From CAJQLB01 sp041392065 (GTDB lineage Bacteria; Bacteroidota; Bacteroidia; Flavobacteriales; Flavobacteriaceae): 64,000 nt of DNA. Below, piece by piece: positions 17,522 through 26,827 of the stretch; positions within the stretch are counted from its first letter, which is position 1, and every line of letters begins with the position of its first letter. Location: the NCBI GenBank assembly GCA_041392065.1, contig JAWKMU010000001.1:248001-312000 (forward strand), given 5' to 3'. Under the pieces are notes generated by a model that did not search any database, was not told the DNA's origin, and saw only the letters and a program-made list of their open reading frames with translations. Made by a program: the position numbers and the translations under genes.

Positions 17522-18226
17522 GTGAGAGCATATATAAAAAGCATTGTAGAGTTTAATGATAATAAGTTAAGTAAATGGTTTGCTTTTTTTATACAAGCCC
17601 TCATTTTATTGTCCATAGTAACATTTTCTGTTGAAACATTACCAAATCTGAAGCCTGAAACAAGAACTATTTTAAGAGCTATTGAAATATTTTGTGTTTT
17701 GGTTTTTACCATTGAATATATATTAAGAATTTATGTTGCTGATAGCAAACCACGATTTATTTTTAGCTTTTTTGGACTAATTGATTTACTAGCTATTTTA
17801 CCTTTTTATTTGTCCTTTGGAGTCGATTTACGTTCACTAAGAGCTTTACGTTTTTTACGATTATTTAGAATACTAAAATTAGTACGCTACAACAAAGCAA
17901 TGAATCATTTTATTAAAGCCATGTCTAGTGCAAAAGAGCAAATATTTTTGTTCATTTTCATTACTATAATCCTCATTTACTTTGCGGCAGTAGGTATTTA
18001 TTATTTTGAGAATGAAGCACAACCAGATCACTTTTCTTCAATTTTTGATAGTTTGTGGTGGGCAATTATTACCCTTACAACCGTTGGTTATGGTGATGTG
18101 TACCCAATTACTGTAGGAGGTAAAGTTTTTACCTTTATTATTTTAATGATTGGCTTAGGTATAGTTGCAGTACCAACGGGAATTATTGCATCTGCTTTAA
18201 CACAGTCTGTAGATAAAAAGGAATAA
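17522..18226 (+). CDS. Voltage-gated potassium channel family protein
   Basis: Six-segment Kv-like channel, 234 residues, inner membrane. S1-S3 lie at about residues 17-105, S4 is the arginine-rich RSLRALRFLRLFRILKLVR (a voltage sensor), S5 is IFLFIFITIILIYFAAVGIY, then the pore with selectivity filter TTVGYGD and S6. No cytoplasmic RCK domain follows. The GTG start at 17522 lies 12 bases after obg, suggesting co-transcription; no ATG is available before S1. The filter predicts potassium selectivity; the physiological role is unknown. Confidence 0.9.
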   Translation: MRAYIKSIVEFNDNKLSKWFAFFIQALILLSIVTFSVETLPNLKPETRTILRAIEIFCVLVFTIEYILRIYVADSKPRFIFSFFGLIDLLAILPFYLSFGVDLRSLRALRFLRLFRILKLVRYNKAMNHFIKAMSSAKEQIFLFIFITIILIYFAAVGIYYFENEAQPDHFSSIFDSLWWAIITLTTVGYGDVYPITVGGKVFTFIILMIGLGIVAVPTGIIASALTQSVDKKE

Positions 18227-18253
18227 TTTTTGATTAGTTTTATTAAAATCAAA

Positions 18254-18778
18254 ATGATGAAAAAAATATTAGTACTGTTTTTAGTAGTTGCTATTTCTTC
18301 ATGTGCACCTATTTATGTGAATTATGATTTTGAAAGAGGAACCAATTTCACCAAATATAAAACCTATAATTATTATTCTGATTTAGAAACAGGTTTGAGT
18401 GAGCTAGACACAAAACGTCTAATTGATGTTATCAATGCTCAAATGCAAACCAAAGGACTAACACTATCAGACACTCCAGATTTTTATGTTAATGTTGTAA
18501 GTAGTACTTATGAAAACAACAATAGAAATACAGTTGGTGTTGGTGTTGGAGGAGGAAACCGAAATGTTGGAGGAGGAATTTCTATTGGATTGCCAATTGG
18601 TCAGCCAAAAATGAATAGAGTTTTATTATTCGAGTTTATTGATGAAAATGGTATTGGATTATTCTGGCAAGCAGAAAGCGAAAGTGGTTATAACCCAAAT
18701 GCAACACCTGAAAAACGTGAAGCACAATTTAATACTATTGTTCAGAAAGTATTAAAGGGATTTCCACCAAAAATCTAA
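18254..18778 (+). CDS. DUF4136 family lipoprotein
   Basis: 174-residue lipoprotein. Homology begins at ATG 18254 (MMKKILVLFLVVAISSC), a short signal peptide ending in a lipobox with the lipidated Cys, then VNYDFERGTNFTKYKTYNYY typical of DUF4136, a Gly/Asn-rich loop in the middle (VGVGVGGGNRNVGGG) and a C-terminal LLFEFIDENG stretch. Such proteins are outer-membrane anchored with no known function. The upstream TTG frame extension overlaps the channel gene end and lacks signal character, so it was not used. It ends 5 bases from the convergent macroglobulin gene. Confidence 0.8.
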   Translation: MMKKILVLFLVVAISSCAPIYVNYDFERGTNFTKYKTYNYYSDLETGLSELDTKRLIDVINAQMQTKGLTLSDTPDFYVNVVSSTYENNNRNTVGVGVGGGNRNVGGGISIGLPIGQPKMNRVLLFEFIDENGIGLFWQAESESGYNPNATPEKREAQFNTIVQKVLKGFPPKI

Positions 18779-18783
18779 ATTCG

Positions 18784-21700
18784 TCAATCTTCAATCTTCA
18801 ATCGAACTCCTTCGCTATGACTACTAAACTCTGGAGCATACATGCTTTGAATGGTTGTAATGCCATTACTCATGTTTCCAGCATTGTTTACGCGTAAATC
18901 ATATTCAAATACATACACACCTTTTGGTAAATAGTCAAAGAAAAAGTTTGTGCTCGCATCTTTTGTGCTTTCATAATAACCCAAGCCATCTTGCCATTTG
19001 TATTGCGACAACACATTTACAGGTTCTAACCCAGAGGCTCTCATGTCTTTCATATGGATGAATTCCATGCTTCTATCACTTCGTAATTCAATACGAACTC
19101 TTATTAAATCGCCAACTTGCAGTTTAGTTTCAGAAGTAATTTCAGTAATTTCTTCACCTTTATCAGTATTCTTTTTTAAGAATAATTTTTTGCTCAATTT
19201 TAGAGGTGTTTCCGCAGAAGTAATTTTGTCTAAATCTTCAAAATACTGCCAATACAAACTTCCCCAAGCAATACCATCGCCTTTTTTGGTAAGTTTTACG
19301 TTTGCCATGTCAGGTTGAATCTCAGAAGCACTCCAAGAGGTTTTGTAATAACCTGTTCCAGCTTCTACTTTTACATTTTCCAGTTTTGATGGATTAATCT
19401 TTTCTCCTCCTAAAACCACATCAACAATATCAGTAACACTTAACCAATCGCTTCCTTGAAGCAATAACGCATAAACGGCTTCAGTAGTTGCTTTGGTGTT
19501 TTTCCATTGGTTGGTTTGCTTGTTTTTTAGCAACCAGATTTTAAGGTTGTCAATGGTTTCAAGATTCTTCGCTTCGCTCTGAATGACAGAACCTGCTTCT
19601 GAAAAAGCTTCAATCATTAAGGCTTGTGTTTCAATTGGTGCTTGATACCAATACCACGAATTTGTATTTTCTTTCCAATACATGCCTAATTCATCAGAGG
19701 TAATGCTATTTTCTTTTAAGGAGTTTAAGATTTTAGCTGAGGTTGTGTTATCATCCATTCTATCTACCACTAAAGCCATTAATCCTTTTGCATATAACGA
19801 ACGACTCAACCAATATTTTTTAATTTGAGAGTGATAATATGCTGTGATATCTTCAACTTCTTTTGATTTTTTAATCTCAGGGAAGAAACTTCTCATATAC
19901 AAATAATGCAGTTGTGTGTAGCTTAGATGGTCTTTACTTAAATCTACATCTTTATTATATTTTGTGATGTCTTTGTATTCTTTTACAAATTGAGCGTCTA
20001 AATATTGAATAGCTTTTTGAATGATGTTTGGTTGAGACCCTTCGACTGCGCTCAGGGTGACTCCAAGTTTTGAAAGATGCCCAAAACCTGCGATGATGTG
20101 TTGTGTGATATAGCGATTTTCATAACCACCTTTAAACCACGACCAAGCACCAGATGGCATCTGATTGTTCTGTAGTTTACGTAAAGCCGATTGTAATTCG
20201 TTATTCATTTTGTTAAGGTCGAACAATAATGCAATTCGTTTTTTCTGTTCGGTTTCACTCTGAGCATCACGTAACCAAGGTGTTTCTTGAATCAAAATTG
20301 ACTTTAATTCCTCATTTTTTTCAAGATTAGAAATAAGTGCGTCAGCATTTCTCCATTGATTAAAGACTTCCTGAATTTTAGGGTTACTATTTGCAATATG
20401 ACTTGCTAAGGCATTAGCATAATATCTTGAAAATGTTTGCTCATTACACTCATAAGGATATTCCATTAAGTAAGGCAAGGCTTGTACAGCATACCAAGCA
20501 GGATTACTTGTCATTTCTAAGGTTAACTTATGATGTTTTAAGGTGGTTGAGCTTGTCGTAGCCAATTTATCTAATGTAAATGTTCGTGTTTCGTTGCTTC
20601 TTATCCACATTGGCAAGGTTTCGGTTACTAACATTCTGTTACTTAAAACAGGCAATGCATTTTGTTCGCCATCACTAAAATCACCAGCTTTTGCTATGAT
20701 TTTGTATTGCACTGCTTGTACTGTGTCTGGAATATCCAATTGCCAAGAGACTTGCGTGTTGCCTTCTTTTTCTACTAAAAAGGTCTCGACTGCGCTCGAC
20801 CTGACAAGTACATTAGTGATGTCTTTTCCAGAAATGGCATCTGTTAACTCTAATTTAGCTTGACCTGAAAGTGTTTTGTCTGAAAGGTTTGCAATCTTAG
20901 TACTAATGGTAATTTGGTCACCTTCACGTAAAAAACGAGGTGCATTTGGTATAACCATGAGTTCTTTTTGCGTCACTGTTTCTAAAGAGGTAACTGCACT
21001 TTCCAGAGTTTTGGTATGTGCCAATAACTGTAATTTCCATTTGGTTAAGGCTTCTGGAGTGGTAAAGCTAAAAGTTACATTACCATCTGCATCAGTTTGT
21101 AAATGAGGGAAGAAAAATGCTGTTTCTTGCAGGTTTTTACGAATGGTAACTCCTGAGAAATCTGTTTTATCAGGAATATCTGAAATAAACATACTTGTTG
21201 GTTCTCCTGATTTACTAGGGTTTAGCCTGGCTTTTTTCATTAAAAAATAATATTCTGGATCTTCTGGCGAATCACTTGTGGTAAATTCTCCTTTTTGTTT
21301 AAAATAAGCTACTTCATTTAATCCACTTCCATCATCATTACTTGGTATTGATGAATATCCTCTTATTACAACATTAGTGTCATTTTCTGGATTTCCAGAA
21401 CTATTAGATATTGCTACTCCAGAAGCTTTTCCACTTAATAATCTTGCAATATCACTTTCTGAGAAATAAAATCCAAACCAATTCATTTGGTCATATTGTT
21501 GTGTGCTAAATTGATAATAAGGTGCTCTTTCTTGCTGTACTCTAAAATTGACATTCCCAAAACTTTGTCCAGCTTTTCTGTATGAATAACTAAAATATAT
21601 TGGGTTTTGAATAGGTTTAAAGTTCCATTGATGTGGTTTAAATTGGTCTAACGACGCATCGTACATACTTGCTAATAATTCGGCAGCGACTTTATCGCCT

Positions 21701-24700
21701 TTAGGACCTTTAATTTTAAAGCGCCAAGTTTCATCAGTTCCTGGTTGTAGTTTGTCTCTAAAGGTCAGCGTTTCAATATCCAAATCGGTTTTTGGGTAAG
21801 GCACACTAATGTTTAGGCTTCCATTTTCAAAGCTATTAAAGGCAGCAAAGCTATAATGCACCACAAAACCACCTAAATCGTTTTGAGTAACAGGAATGTT
21901 TATGGTTTGCTTGCTGTTGTTAAGTTGAATAACTTCTGTCTTAACAGTCTTATAATCTTTTTCAACATCAACAGTTACTGTAATATTTGCTGCAGATGCA
22001 AAAGTTAATGCTGCAATATCATCAATGTTATAAGAAGTTTTATTTGTAGTCACTGCGAACAATTGATTATCTGAAATCTGTTTGTCTTTATCACTGTACA
22101 GCATAGTTTTTGTTTGGTCTTTTACGTCTTGACCGAACTTGTCTTTGGTTCCAAGAACAATAACGTACTGACCAGATTGCCATTTTTTTAAGTTACCTAA
22201 GCTGAGTTCTTTGGATGTTTTTGTATCAAATGGTTTTTCTAAAACCAAAGTTCCTTTTTCCCATTGGTTGCTATCATCCTCATTGGCATAAGCATCATGA
22301 GGAAATAGTTGTTTAAATTCACTTTTAGAAAGCATTTGATAATCTGGAGCCTTCCAAGGACGTTGTCTTAGGACAGTTTCAGGAGCTAAAAGTTTATAAA
22401 TTTTTATGATTCCTTTTGCTGGTACAAATTCACCATTAAGGTTTTTGGTGTCAATGGTTAGTTTGTGGTTTTTTTGAGTTTTATCCAATTTAGCACCTAC
22501 TGAAACATTGGCTGTTAAAGCATGATAACCAACATTGACAATTGTGGTTGCACTGCGTGTTTCTCCATTTAAATCGGTGATGTCTGCTGTGACTTCATAA
22601 TTGAAAATTGGCAAGTTGTTTTTGTCAACACTTTGGTCTGGCAATGCTTTAAAGGTAATTTCAAATTCGCCTTTATCGTTGGTGATACTTTCGCCATGAG
22701 CAATTTCCTGAGGCTCACTATTAAACCAAGGACGATACCAAAAGTACCATCTTGGATACTGCACTTTTCTGTGCACACGATAGACCACTTTAGCATCAGT
22801 AATGTTGCTTCCTGCGTAAGCCAAAGCCTTGCCTTTTACAGTAACAGAATCGTTTATTTTATAGGTTTCAGTAACTGGATTGAAAGTAGTTTCAAATTTT
22901 GGACGTTTGTATTCTTCAACTGAAATAGAATTAAATCCGTGAATATTTTTTTGATCACTGCTTAATTCGACTTGAAATTCACCATTTAAACCGTTATTTG
23001 GTAAGATAAATTCACCTGATACAGAACCATAATCGTTAGTTGTTAACTTAAGTTTCTTAATGGTTTCAGAATTTGTGTCAAATAATTCAATGTTTAGTTT
23101 TTCATTAACCAAAACTTCAGATTTACCATTTTTAGTTTTCATGGCAATGCCTTTAAAATAAACCGTTTGTCCAGGTCTGTAAATGCTTCTGTCAGTAAAT
23201 AAAAAGGCGTTGTAGGTTACTTTTTCTTCTTTATCGTCATTGTAATATCTGTATAGATTGTAATTATCAAAATAGGATATGTCGTTTTTATGTTCAACAA
23301 TCATATTAAGTCTCCAACGGTTATTCGTTTTAGAGAGTTGAATTTCACCATTAGAATTTGTGGTCTTATATTCCGTACGCTCCTTATCATTATTTCTACG
23401 AAAGTTTAAGGTCACTTTTGCATTGGCAATTGGCTTTCCGTTATTTCTATCAATGACTTGGTAAATGTTATTTTTGTCATCACTTTTATCAACAATAGCC
23501 ATATTAGTAACTTGAAGTGTCGCGTAAGCAAAAGTTTGCTCATTTGAGGTTTCAGGTGATGCAAACACTACAAAATAGCCATTGTTTAAAGCTGGAAGAA
23601 TAACTTCGGTTGTATGCGTTTGGTAGTCATTTTCGTTATGCAACTTGCTTTGCCATTGATGGTTAACCTTTAACGTTTTAATGAATGCAAGTTGTTCTTC
23701 CTTTCTATAAGTTTTGTTTAATGCTTCATATTGATTTCTACTTAACTGAAACACTTTAAAAGAAAGGTTGTCAAAGTTTTTGTAGCGAATTAATAACCTT
23801 GAATTTGAGTTGATTGGCAAATGACTTTCAGAAGTAATTTGAAGAGATTGCTGAAGGATTTGTTGCTTTAAAATTTGACACTTTTCTGCACCTTTGCTAT
23901 TTGGAAACGAATTGATTGCTGCATCACATAACTCAATGGCTTCTTTTAATTTCCAACGATATTCTTCGTTGGTTTTTGGCTCGAATATGTAGCCTTGCTG
24001 AGCAAAGATAGAAGCGATTTCAAAATCGTAAAGCGCAGAAACTTCATGAGATTTTAAACGACTGCTTTCAGTCTTTAAAGTTTCTAATAAATTTGAGTCA
24101 GCATCAGTAAAAGTGGCATGTTGTTTTACGTACAACAAACGATTAATGTTAACATCTGAGAGAGCATAAGGCTCTTTGTCCTTTAAATGAAATTTGGTTA
24201 ACTCTTGATACAATTTTAAGGCTTGTAATTGTAATGAAGTGCTGTCTTTTGAAGTAATGTTTAAACTTGAAAAGCTTTGAGCGTCACCAATAAATTGTTC
24301 ATTGTCAAGCTCAAATTTGTAAGCAGGTCTGGTAATGTTATTTTCGTCAGTGGTATAAAATTCTAAAGCATTATGAGCCAGAAAATCGAATAGTGTTGGT
24401 CTGTAAGTTTTGGAATCTTCTTGCAAGATTAATAAATCATCAAAGTTTTTTAAATCTTCAAGCTGAAGCAATAATTGTTGCTCTAATGAATTTTGGTAAT
24501 GCAAACTAATCTCATTAAAAAGTGTTTGTAAATCCCAAGTTCTGAAGTCACTTTGGTCAATTTTTTCAGAAGTTTTGGTTCGGTTGTAAAACTGCCATCT
24601 ATGTTGTTGAAAGTATTGCCAATACAAATTAGCTAATAAGTTTTCTAAAATATTTTTTGTTGGAATCTCACTTTTTATGATCTCCTTTTTAAAATCATTG

Positions 24701-24954
24701 ATGATGTTTAATTGTGCATCTTCTTCAAGAATTAAAGCAAATTTACTTTTGAATAAAAGAGCTTTTATACGTTGCACATCATTAGCATCTTTTTCGGCTT
24801 TTGCACTAATGGTTTCGACTATTTCGAGAGCAGATTTTGGCAAGCCATCTGCTTCAAATTTTTCTACGTCTCTCCATAAATTGTCATAATTGTTTTGCGA
24901 ATGGCTAAGGTTTGCAAATAACAGAATCATCAGGATGGCAATTGTTTTGTTCAT
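18784..24954 (-). CDS. Alpha-2-macroglobulin family protein with plug-like segment
   Basis: Very large exported protein, 2056 residues, with a signal peptide MNKTIAILMILLFANLSHSQ; the ATG at 24954 is chosen because of it (a frame-extension to 24996 has no export signal). Bacterial macroglobulins trap proteases through a reactive thioester. Visible: N-terminal helical/TPR-like region, MG2-type repeats (DRSIYRPGQTVYFKG), and the thioester motif CNEQ with C1503 in EYPYECNEQTF. Residues about 1166-1200 (LLSGKASGVAISN and later NVVIRGYSSI) resemble a SusC/TonB plug, even matching the SusC of this window. Four stretches read as repeat-derived inserts (see repeat entries). No penicillin-binding protein 1C gene, the common E. 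coli-type partner, is adjacent. Confidence 0.88.
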   Translation of the reverse strand: MNKTIAILMILLFANLSHSQNNYDNLWRDVEKFEADGLPKSALEIVETISAKAEKDANDVQRIKALLFKSKFALILEEDAQLNIINDFKKEIIKSEIPTKNILENLLANLYWQYFQQHRWQFYNRTKTSEKIDQSDFRTWDLQTLFNEISLHYQNSLEQQLLLQLEDLKNFDDLLILQEDSKTYRPTLFDFLAHNALEFYTTDENNITRPAYKFELDNEQFIGDAQSFSSLNITSKDSTSLQLQALKLYQELTKFHLKDKEPYALSDVNINRLLYVKQHATFTDADSNLLETLKTESSRLKSHEVSALYDFEIASIFAQQGYIFEPKTNEEYRWKLKEAIELCDAAINSFPNSKGAEKCQILKQQILQQSLQITSESHLPINSNSRLLIRYKNFDNLSFKVFQLSRNQYEALNKTYRKEEQLAFIKTLKVNHQWQSKLHNENDYQTHTTEVILPALNNGYFVVFASPETSNEQTFAYATLQVTNMAIVDKSDDKNNIYQVIDRNNGKPIANAKVTLNFRRNNDKERTEYKTTNSNGEIQLSKTNNRWRLNMIVEHKNDISYFDNYNLYRYYNDDKEEKVTYNAFLFTDRSIYRPGQTVYFKGIAMKTKNGKSEVLVNEKLNIELFDTNSETIKKLKLTTNDYGSVSGEFILPNNGLNGEFQVELSSDQKNIHGFNSISVEEYKRPKFETTFNPVTETYKINDSVTVKGKALAYAGSNITDAKVVYRVHRKVQYPRWYFWYRPWFNSEPQEIAHGESITNDKGEFEITFKALPDQSVDKNNLPIFNYEVTADITDLNGETRSATTIVNVGYHALTANVSVGAKLDKTQKNHKLTIDTKNLNGEFVPAKGIIKIYKLLAPETVLRQRPWKAPDYQMLSKSEFKQLFPHDAYANEDDSNQWEKGTLVLEKPFDTKTSKELSLGNLKKWQSGQYVIVLGTKDKFGQDVKDQTKTMLYSDKDKQISDNQLFAVTTNKTSYNIDDIAALTFASAANITVTVDVEKDYKTVKTEVIQLNNSKQTINIPVTQNDLGGFVVHYSFAAFNSFENGSLNISVPYPKTDLDIETLTFRDKLQPGTDETWRFKIKGPKGDKVAAELLASMYDASLDQFKPHQWNFKPIQNPIYFSYSYRKAGQSFGNVNFRVQQERAPYYQFSTQQYDQMNWFGFYFSESDIARLLSGKASGVAISNSSGNPENDTNVVIRGYSSIPSNDDGSGLNEVAYFKQKGEFTTSDSPEDPEYYFLMKKARLNPSKSGEPTSMFISDIPDKTDFSGVTIRKNLQETAFFFPHLQTDADGNVTFSFTTPEALTKWKLQLLAHTKTLESAVTSLETVTQKELMVIPNAPRFLREGDQITISTKIANLSDKTLSGQAKLELTDAISGKDITNVLVRSSAVETFLVEKEGNTQVSWQLDIPDTVQAVQYKIIAKAGDFSDGEQNALPVLSNRMLVTETLPMWIRSNETRTFTLDKLATTSSTTLKHHKLTLEMTSNPAWYAVQALPYLMEYPYECNEQTFSRYYANALASHIANSNPKIQEVFNQWRNADALISNLEKNEELKSILIQETPWLRDAQSETEQKKRIALLFDLNKMNNELQSALRKLQNNQMPSGAWSWFKGGYENRYITQHIIAGFGHLSKLGVTLSAVEGSQPNIIQKAIQYLDAQFVKEYKDITKYNKDVDLSKDHLSYTQLHYLYMRSFFPEIKKSKEVEDITAYYHSQIKKYWLSRSLYAKGLMALVVDRMDDNTTSAKILNSLKENSITSDELGMYWKENTNSWYWYQAPIETQALMIEAFSEAGSVIQSEAKNLETIDNLKIWLLKNKQTNQWKNTKATTEAVYALLLQGSDWLSVTDIVDVVLGGEKINPSKLENVKVEAGTGYYKTSWSASEIQPDMANVKLTKKGDGIAWGSLYWQYFEDLDKITSAETPLKLSKKLFLKKNTDKGEEITEITSETKLQVGDLIRVRIELRSDRSMEFIHMKDMRASGLEPVNVLSQYKWQDGLGYYESTKDASTNFFFDYLPKGVYVFEYDLRVNNAGNMSNGITTIQSMYAPEFSSHSEGVRLKIED
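19561..19587 (-). repeat. REP-like element in macroglobulin gene, copy 1
   Basis: On the coding strand it begins GTCATTCAGAGC and ends GCGAAGAATCTT, read as VIQSEAKNL. Nearly the same sequence and the same reading frame as the copy in E1 at 1034-1060. Confidence 0.7.
20034..20061 (-). repeat. REP-like element in macroglobulin gene, copy 2
   Basis: Coding-strand GTCACCCTGAGC then GCAGTCGAAGGGTCTC, read as VTLSAVEGS. Imperfect palindrome with ACCCT / AGGGT ends. Same frame as the other copies. Confidence 0.7.
20541..20563 (-). repeat. REP-like element in macroglobulin gene, second type
   Basis: Plus-strand AGGTGGTTGAGC then TTGTCGTAGCC; coding strand reads as ATTSSTT. It resembles a second, related dispersed repeat (GGTTGAGCTTGTCG core) and differs in sequence from the other four copies. 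Confidence 0.5.
20781..20805 (-). repeat. REP-like element in macroglobulin gene, copy 3
   Basis: Coding-strand GTCAGGTCGAGC then GCAGTCGAGACCT, read as VRSSAVET. Palindromic GGTC / GACC ends and the GAGCGCAGTCGA core match copy 2. Confidence 0.65.
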
Positions 24955-25095
24955 GATATTAATTTTCAACGATAATACGTTCAAAATGCGTTCCAAAAAA
25001 TACGAAATAAGTAAAATGTGTCGTTGAATGAGTAAAGTTAGCTTTTTTTAAAGTGAACAAGAAAGTTTAATTTTACATTTTCGACCTATAAATTC

Positions 25096-26049
25096 ATGAA
25101 GAAGATTTTATTCTTGTTTTTGCTTCCGTGTTTTGCTTTTTCTCAATCCATTGAGACTAAGATTAACGAACTTTTCAATAAAAAACAATTTGTTAAAGCC
25201 GAACAAATAGCAAGCGAATACGCTACACAAAATCCGAATGATTTAAAAGCGATTGAACTTTTAGGTGATGCTTATGGTCACCAAAGAAAATGGGATGAAG
25301 CCATTGAACAATATAAAAAGCTTGTTAATGCTAATAATGATAACGCAAACTATCATTATAAATATGGTGGAGCTTTAGGAATGAAAGCTCTTGAAGTTAG
25401 TAAATTTAAAGCTTTAGGTATTATAGGTGACGTTAAAGTAGCTTTTTTAAGAGCTGCAGAGTTAGACCCAAAACACATAGATGCACGTTGGGCTTTGGTT
25501 GAATTGTATATGCAATTACCAGGAATTATTGGTGGTAGCAAAAACAAATCGCTTAAATATGCTGATGAGTTAGAGCATCTATCCAAAGTTGATGGCTATT
25601 TGGCTAAAGGTTATGTTTATGAATATGATAACGAACCAGAACTTGCTGAAAGCTATTACAAAAAGGCTATTGAGGTTGGTGGTTCACTAACTTGTTATGA
25701 CAAGCTTACTAATTTATACGAAAACGAAAAACAACCTTTAAAGGCTATCTTAAATATTGAAGAAGCCTATGAAAAACACAATAAAAACCATTTGCATTAC
25801 CAAATAGGAAAAGTGAGTGCAGATTACAATGTTGAGTTAGATAAAGGAGAACGTTGTTTAAAAATGTACATTGAAAACCATTCAGCAAAAGATGGAGTAC
25901 CATTAGAATGGGCTTACTACAGATTAGCACAAATACAGAAACATAGAGTTAACAAGCAAGAAGCTTTAAAATGGATTGATAAGGCTCTTAATATTCGATC
26001 TGATTTTAAACAAGCTAAAAAAGAAAAAGAGCTAATACTCTCGCTTTAA
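25096..26049 (+). CDS. Exported tetratricopeptide repeat protein
   Basis: 317 residues with a signal peptide (MKKILFLFLLPCFAFSQ) and several TPR-like helical pairs, such as KQFVKAEQIASEYATQNPND, AIELLGDAYGHQRKWDEAIE and a last one near residues 280-310 (ALKWIDKALNIRSDFKQAKK). TPRs mediate protein-protein contacts, so it is probably a periplasmic scaffold. It diverges from the macroglobulin gene across 141 bases. No enzymatic motif is seen and the partner is unknown. Confidence 0.85.
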   Translation: MKKILFLFLLPCFAFSQSIETKINELFNKKQFVKAEQIASEYATQNPNDLKAIELLGDAYGHQRKWDEAIEQYKKLVNANNDNANYHYKYGGALGMKALEVSKFKALGIIGDVKVAFLRAAELDPKHIDARWALVELYMQLPGIIGGSKNKSLKYADELEHLSKVDGYLAKGYVYEYDNEPELAESYYKKAIEVGGSLTCYDKLTNLYENEKQPLKAILNIEEAYEKHNKNHLHYQIGKVSADYNVELDKGERCLKMYIENHSAKDGVPLEWAYYRLAQIQKHRVNKQEALKWIDKALNIRSDFKQAKKEKELILSL

Positions 26050-26102
26050 TTTTATCTCCAAAAATTTAATTTCTTAAAAAAAAGATAAATTTATTATGCT
26101 TA

Positions 26103-26134
26103 TTTTGAAAATGATAGTAATACTATTATATTTG
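26103..26134 (+). promoter_or_regulatory. Promoter of the TetR-exporter operon
   Basis: TTTTG at 26103-26107 and TATATTTG at 26127-26134 with a 19-base spacer, an exact match to the Flavobacteria TTG / TAnnTTTG pattern. The spacer holds a palindrome (next entry). Confidence 0.7.
26111..26129 (+). promoter_or_regulatory. Candidate TetR operator in the promoter spacer
   Basis: ATAGTA-A-TACTAT is perfect (26114-26126) and extends to a 19-base near-palindrome with one mismatched pair. It lies between the -33 and -7 boxes, so bound repressor would exclude RNA polymerase. TetR proteins usually bind palindromes of this size in their own promoters. Confidence 0.6.
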
Positions 26135-26152
26135 CATTCAAAATAATTAAAA

Positions 26153-26824
26153 ATGATAAATTTACTTTCAAATTTAAAAATTTCTGTTCCTGATAAAATT
26201 TATATCAAGGATCCAGAATCATCAAAATTAGGTAAACGTATTGTAGAGCATAGTATTCTGCTCATTGATGAAATAGGCTTTGATAGCTTTACGTTTAAGA
26301 AACTTGGACAAAAAATAGGTTCTAACGAGAGTTCAATTTATCGCTATTTTGAAAGTAAGCATAAATTGTTACTTTATTTATCCTCTTGGTATTGGGCTTG
26401 GATAGAGTATCAGTTGGTTTTTGCAACTCATAATGTTTCAAACGCAAATGAAAAACTTGATAAAGCAATTGAAACAATAACAAGAACTATAGCAGTGGAT
26501 AGTAATTTCTCTCACATCAATGAAGTTGTTCTAAACAGAATAATTATTAATGAGAATTCAAAATCTTACTTAACAAAAGAGGTTGATGCAGAAAATAGAG
26601 AAGGTTATTTTATTATTTATAAGAGACTTATAACAAGATTAAGTGATATGATTTTATCAATAAATCCAACATATCCTTATGCACTAAGTTTGGCGAGTAC
26701 AATAGTTGAAAGCACTTTGCATCAACATTTTCTAAAAGATCATTTTAAATCTATTACAGATTGCAATGATAGTATTTCTCCTTATGATTTTTTGAGCCAT
26801 CTTACACAAACCACATTAAAATAA
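26153..26824 (+). CDS. TetR/AcrR family transcriptional regulator
   Basis: 223 residues. The DNA-binding helix-turn-helix is in residues about 36-75 (FDSFTFKKLGQKIGSNESSI, then YRYFESKHKLLLYL), in the standard TetR position, followed by an all-helical ligand/dimer domain. It is the first gene ahead of an ABC-HlyD-TolC set, with only 3 bases to the ABC gene, so it probably represses its own exporter operon through the palindrome at 26111-26129. Inducer unknown. Confidence 0.9.
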   Translation: MINLLSNLKISVPDKIYIKDPESSKLGKRIVEHSILLIDEIGFDSFTFKKLGQKIGSNESSIYRYFESKHKLLLYLSSWYWAWIEYQLVFATHNVSNANEKLDKAIETITRTIAVDSNFSHINEVVLNRIIINENSKSYLTKEVDAENREGYFIIYKRLITRLSDMILSINPTYPYALSLASTIVESTLHQHFLKDHFKSITDCNDSISPYDFLSHLTQTTLK

Positions 26825-26827
26825 TTT

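Noticed and set aside
18230..18253. Upstream TTG start of the DUF4136 gene
   Set aside because: It adds polar/hydrophobic residues that would block the lipoprotein signal; ATG 18254 fits the signal peptide.
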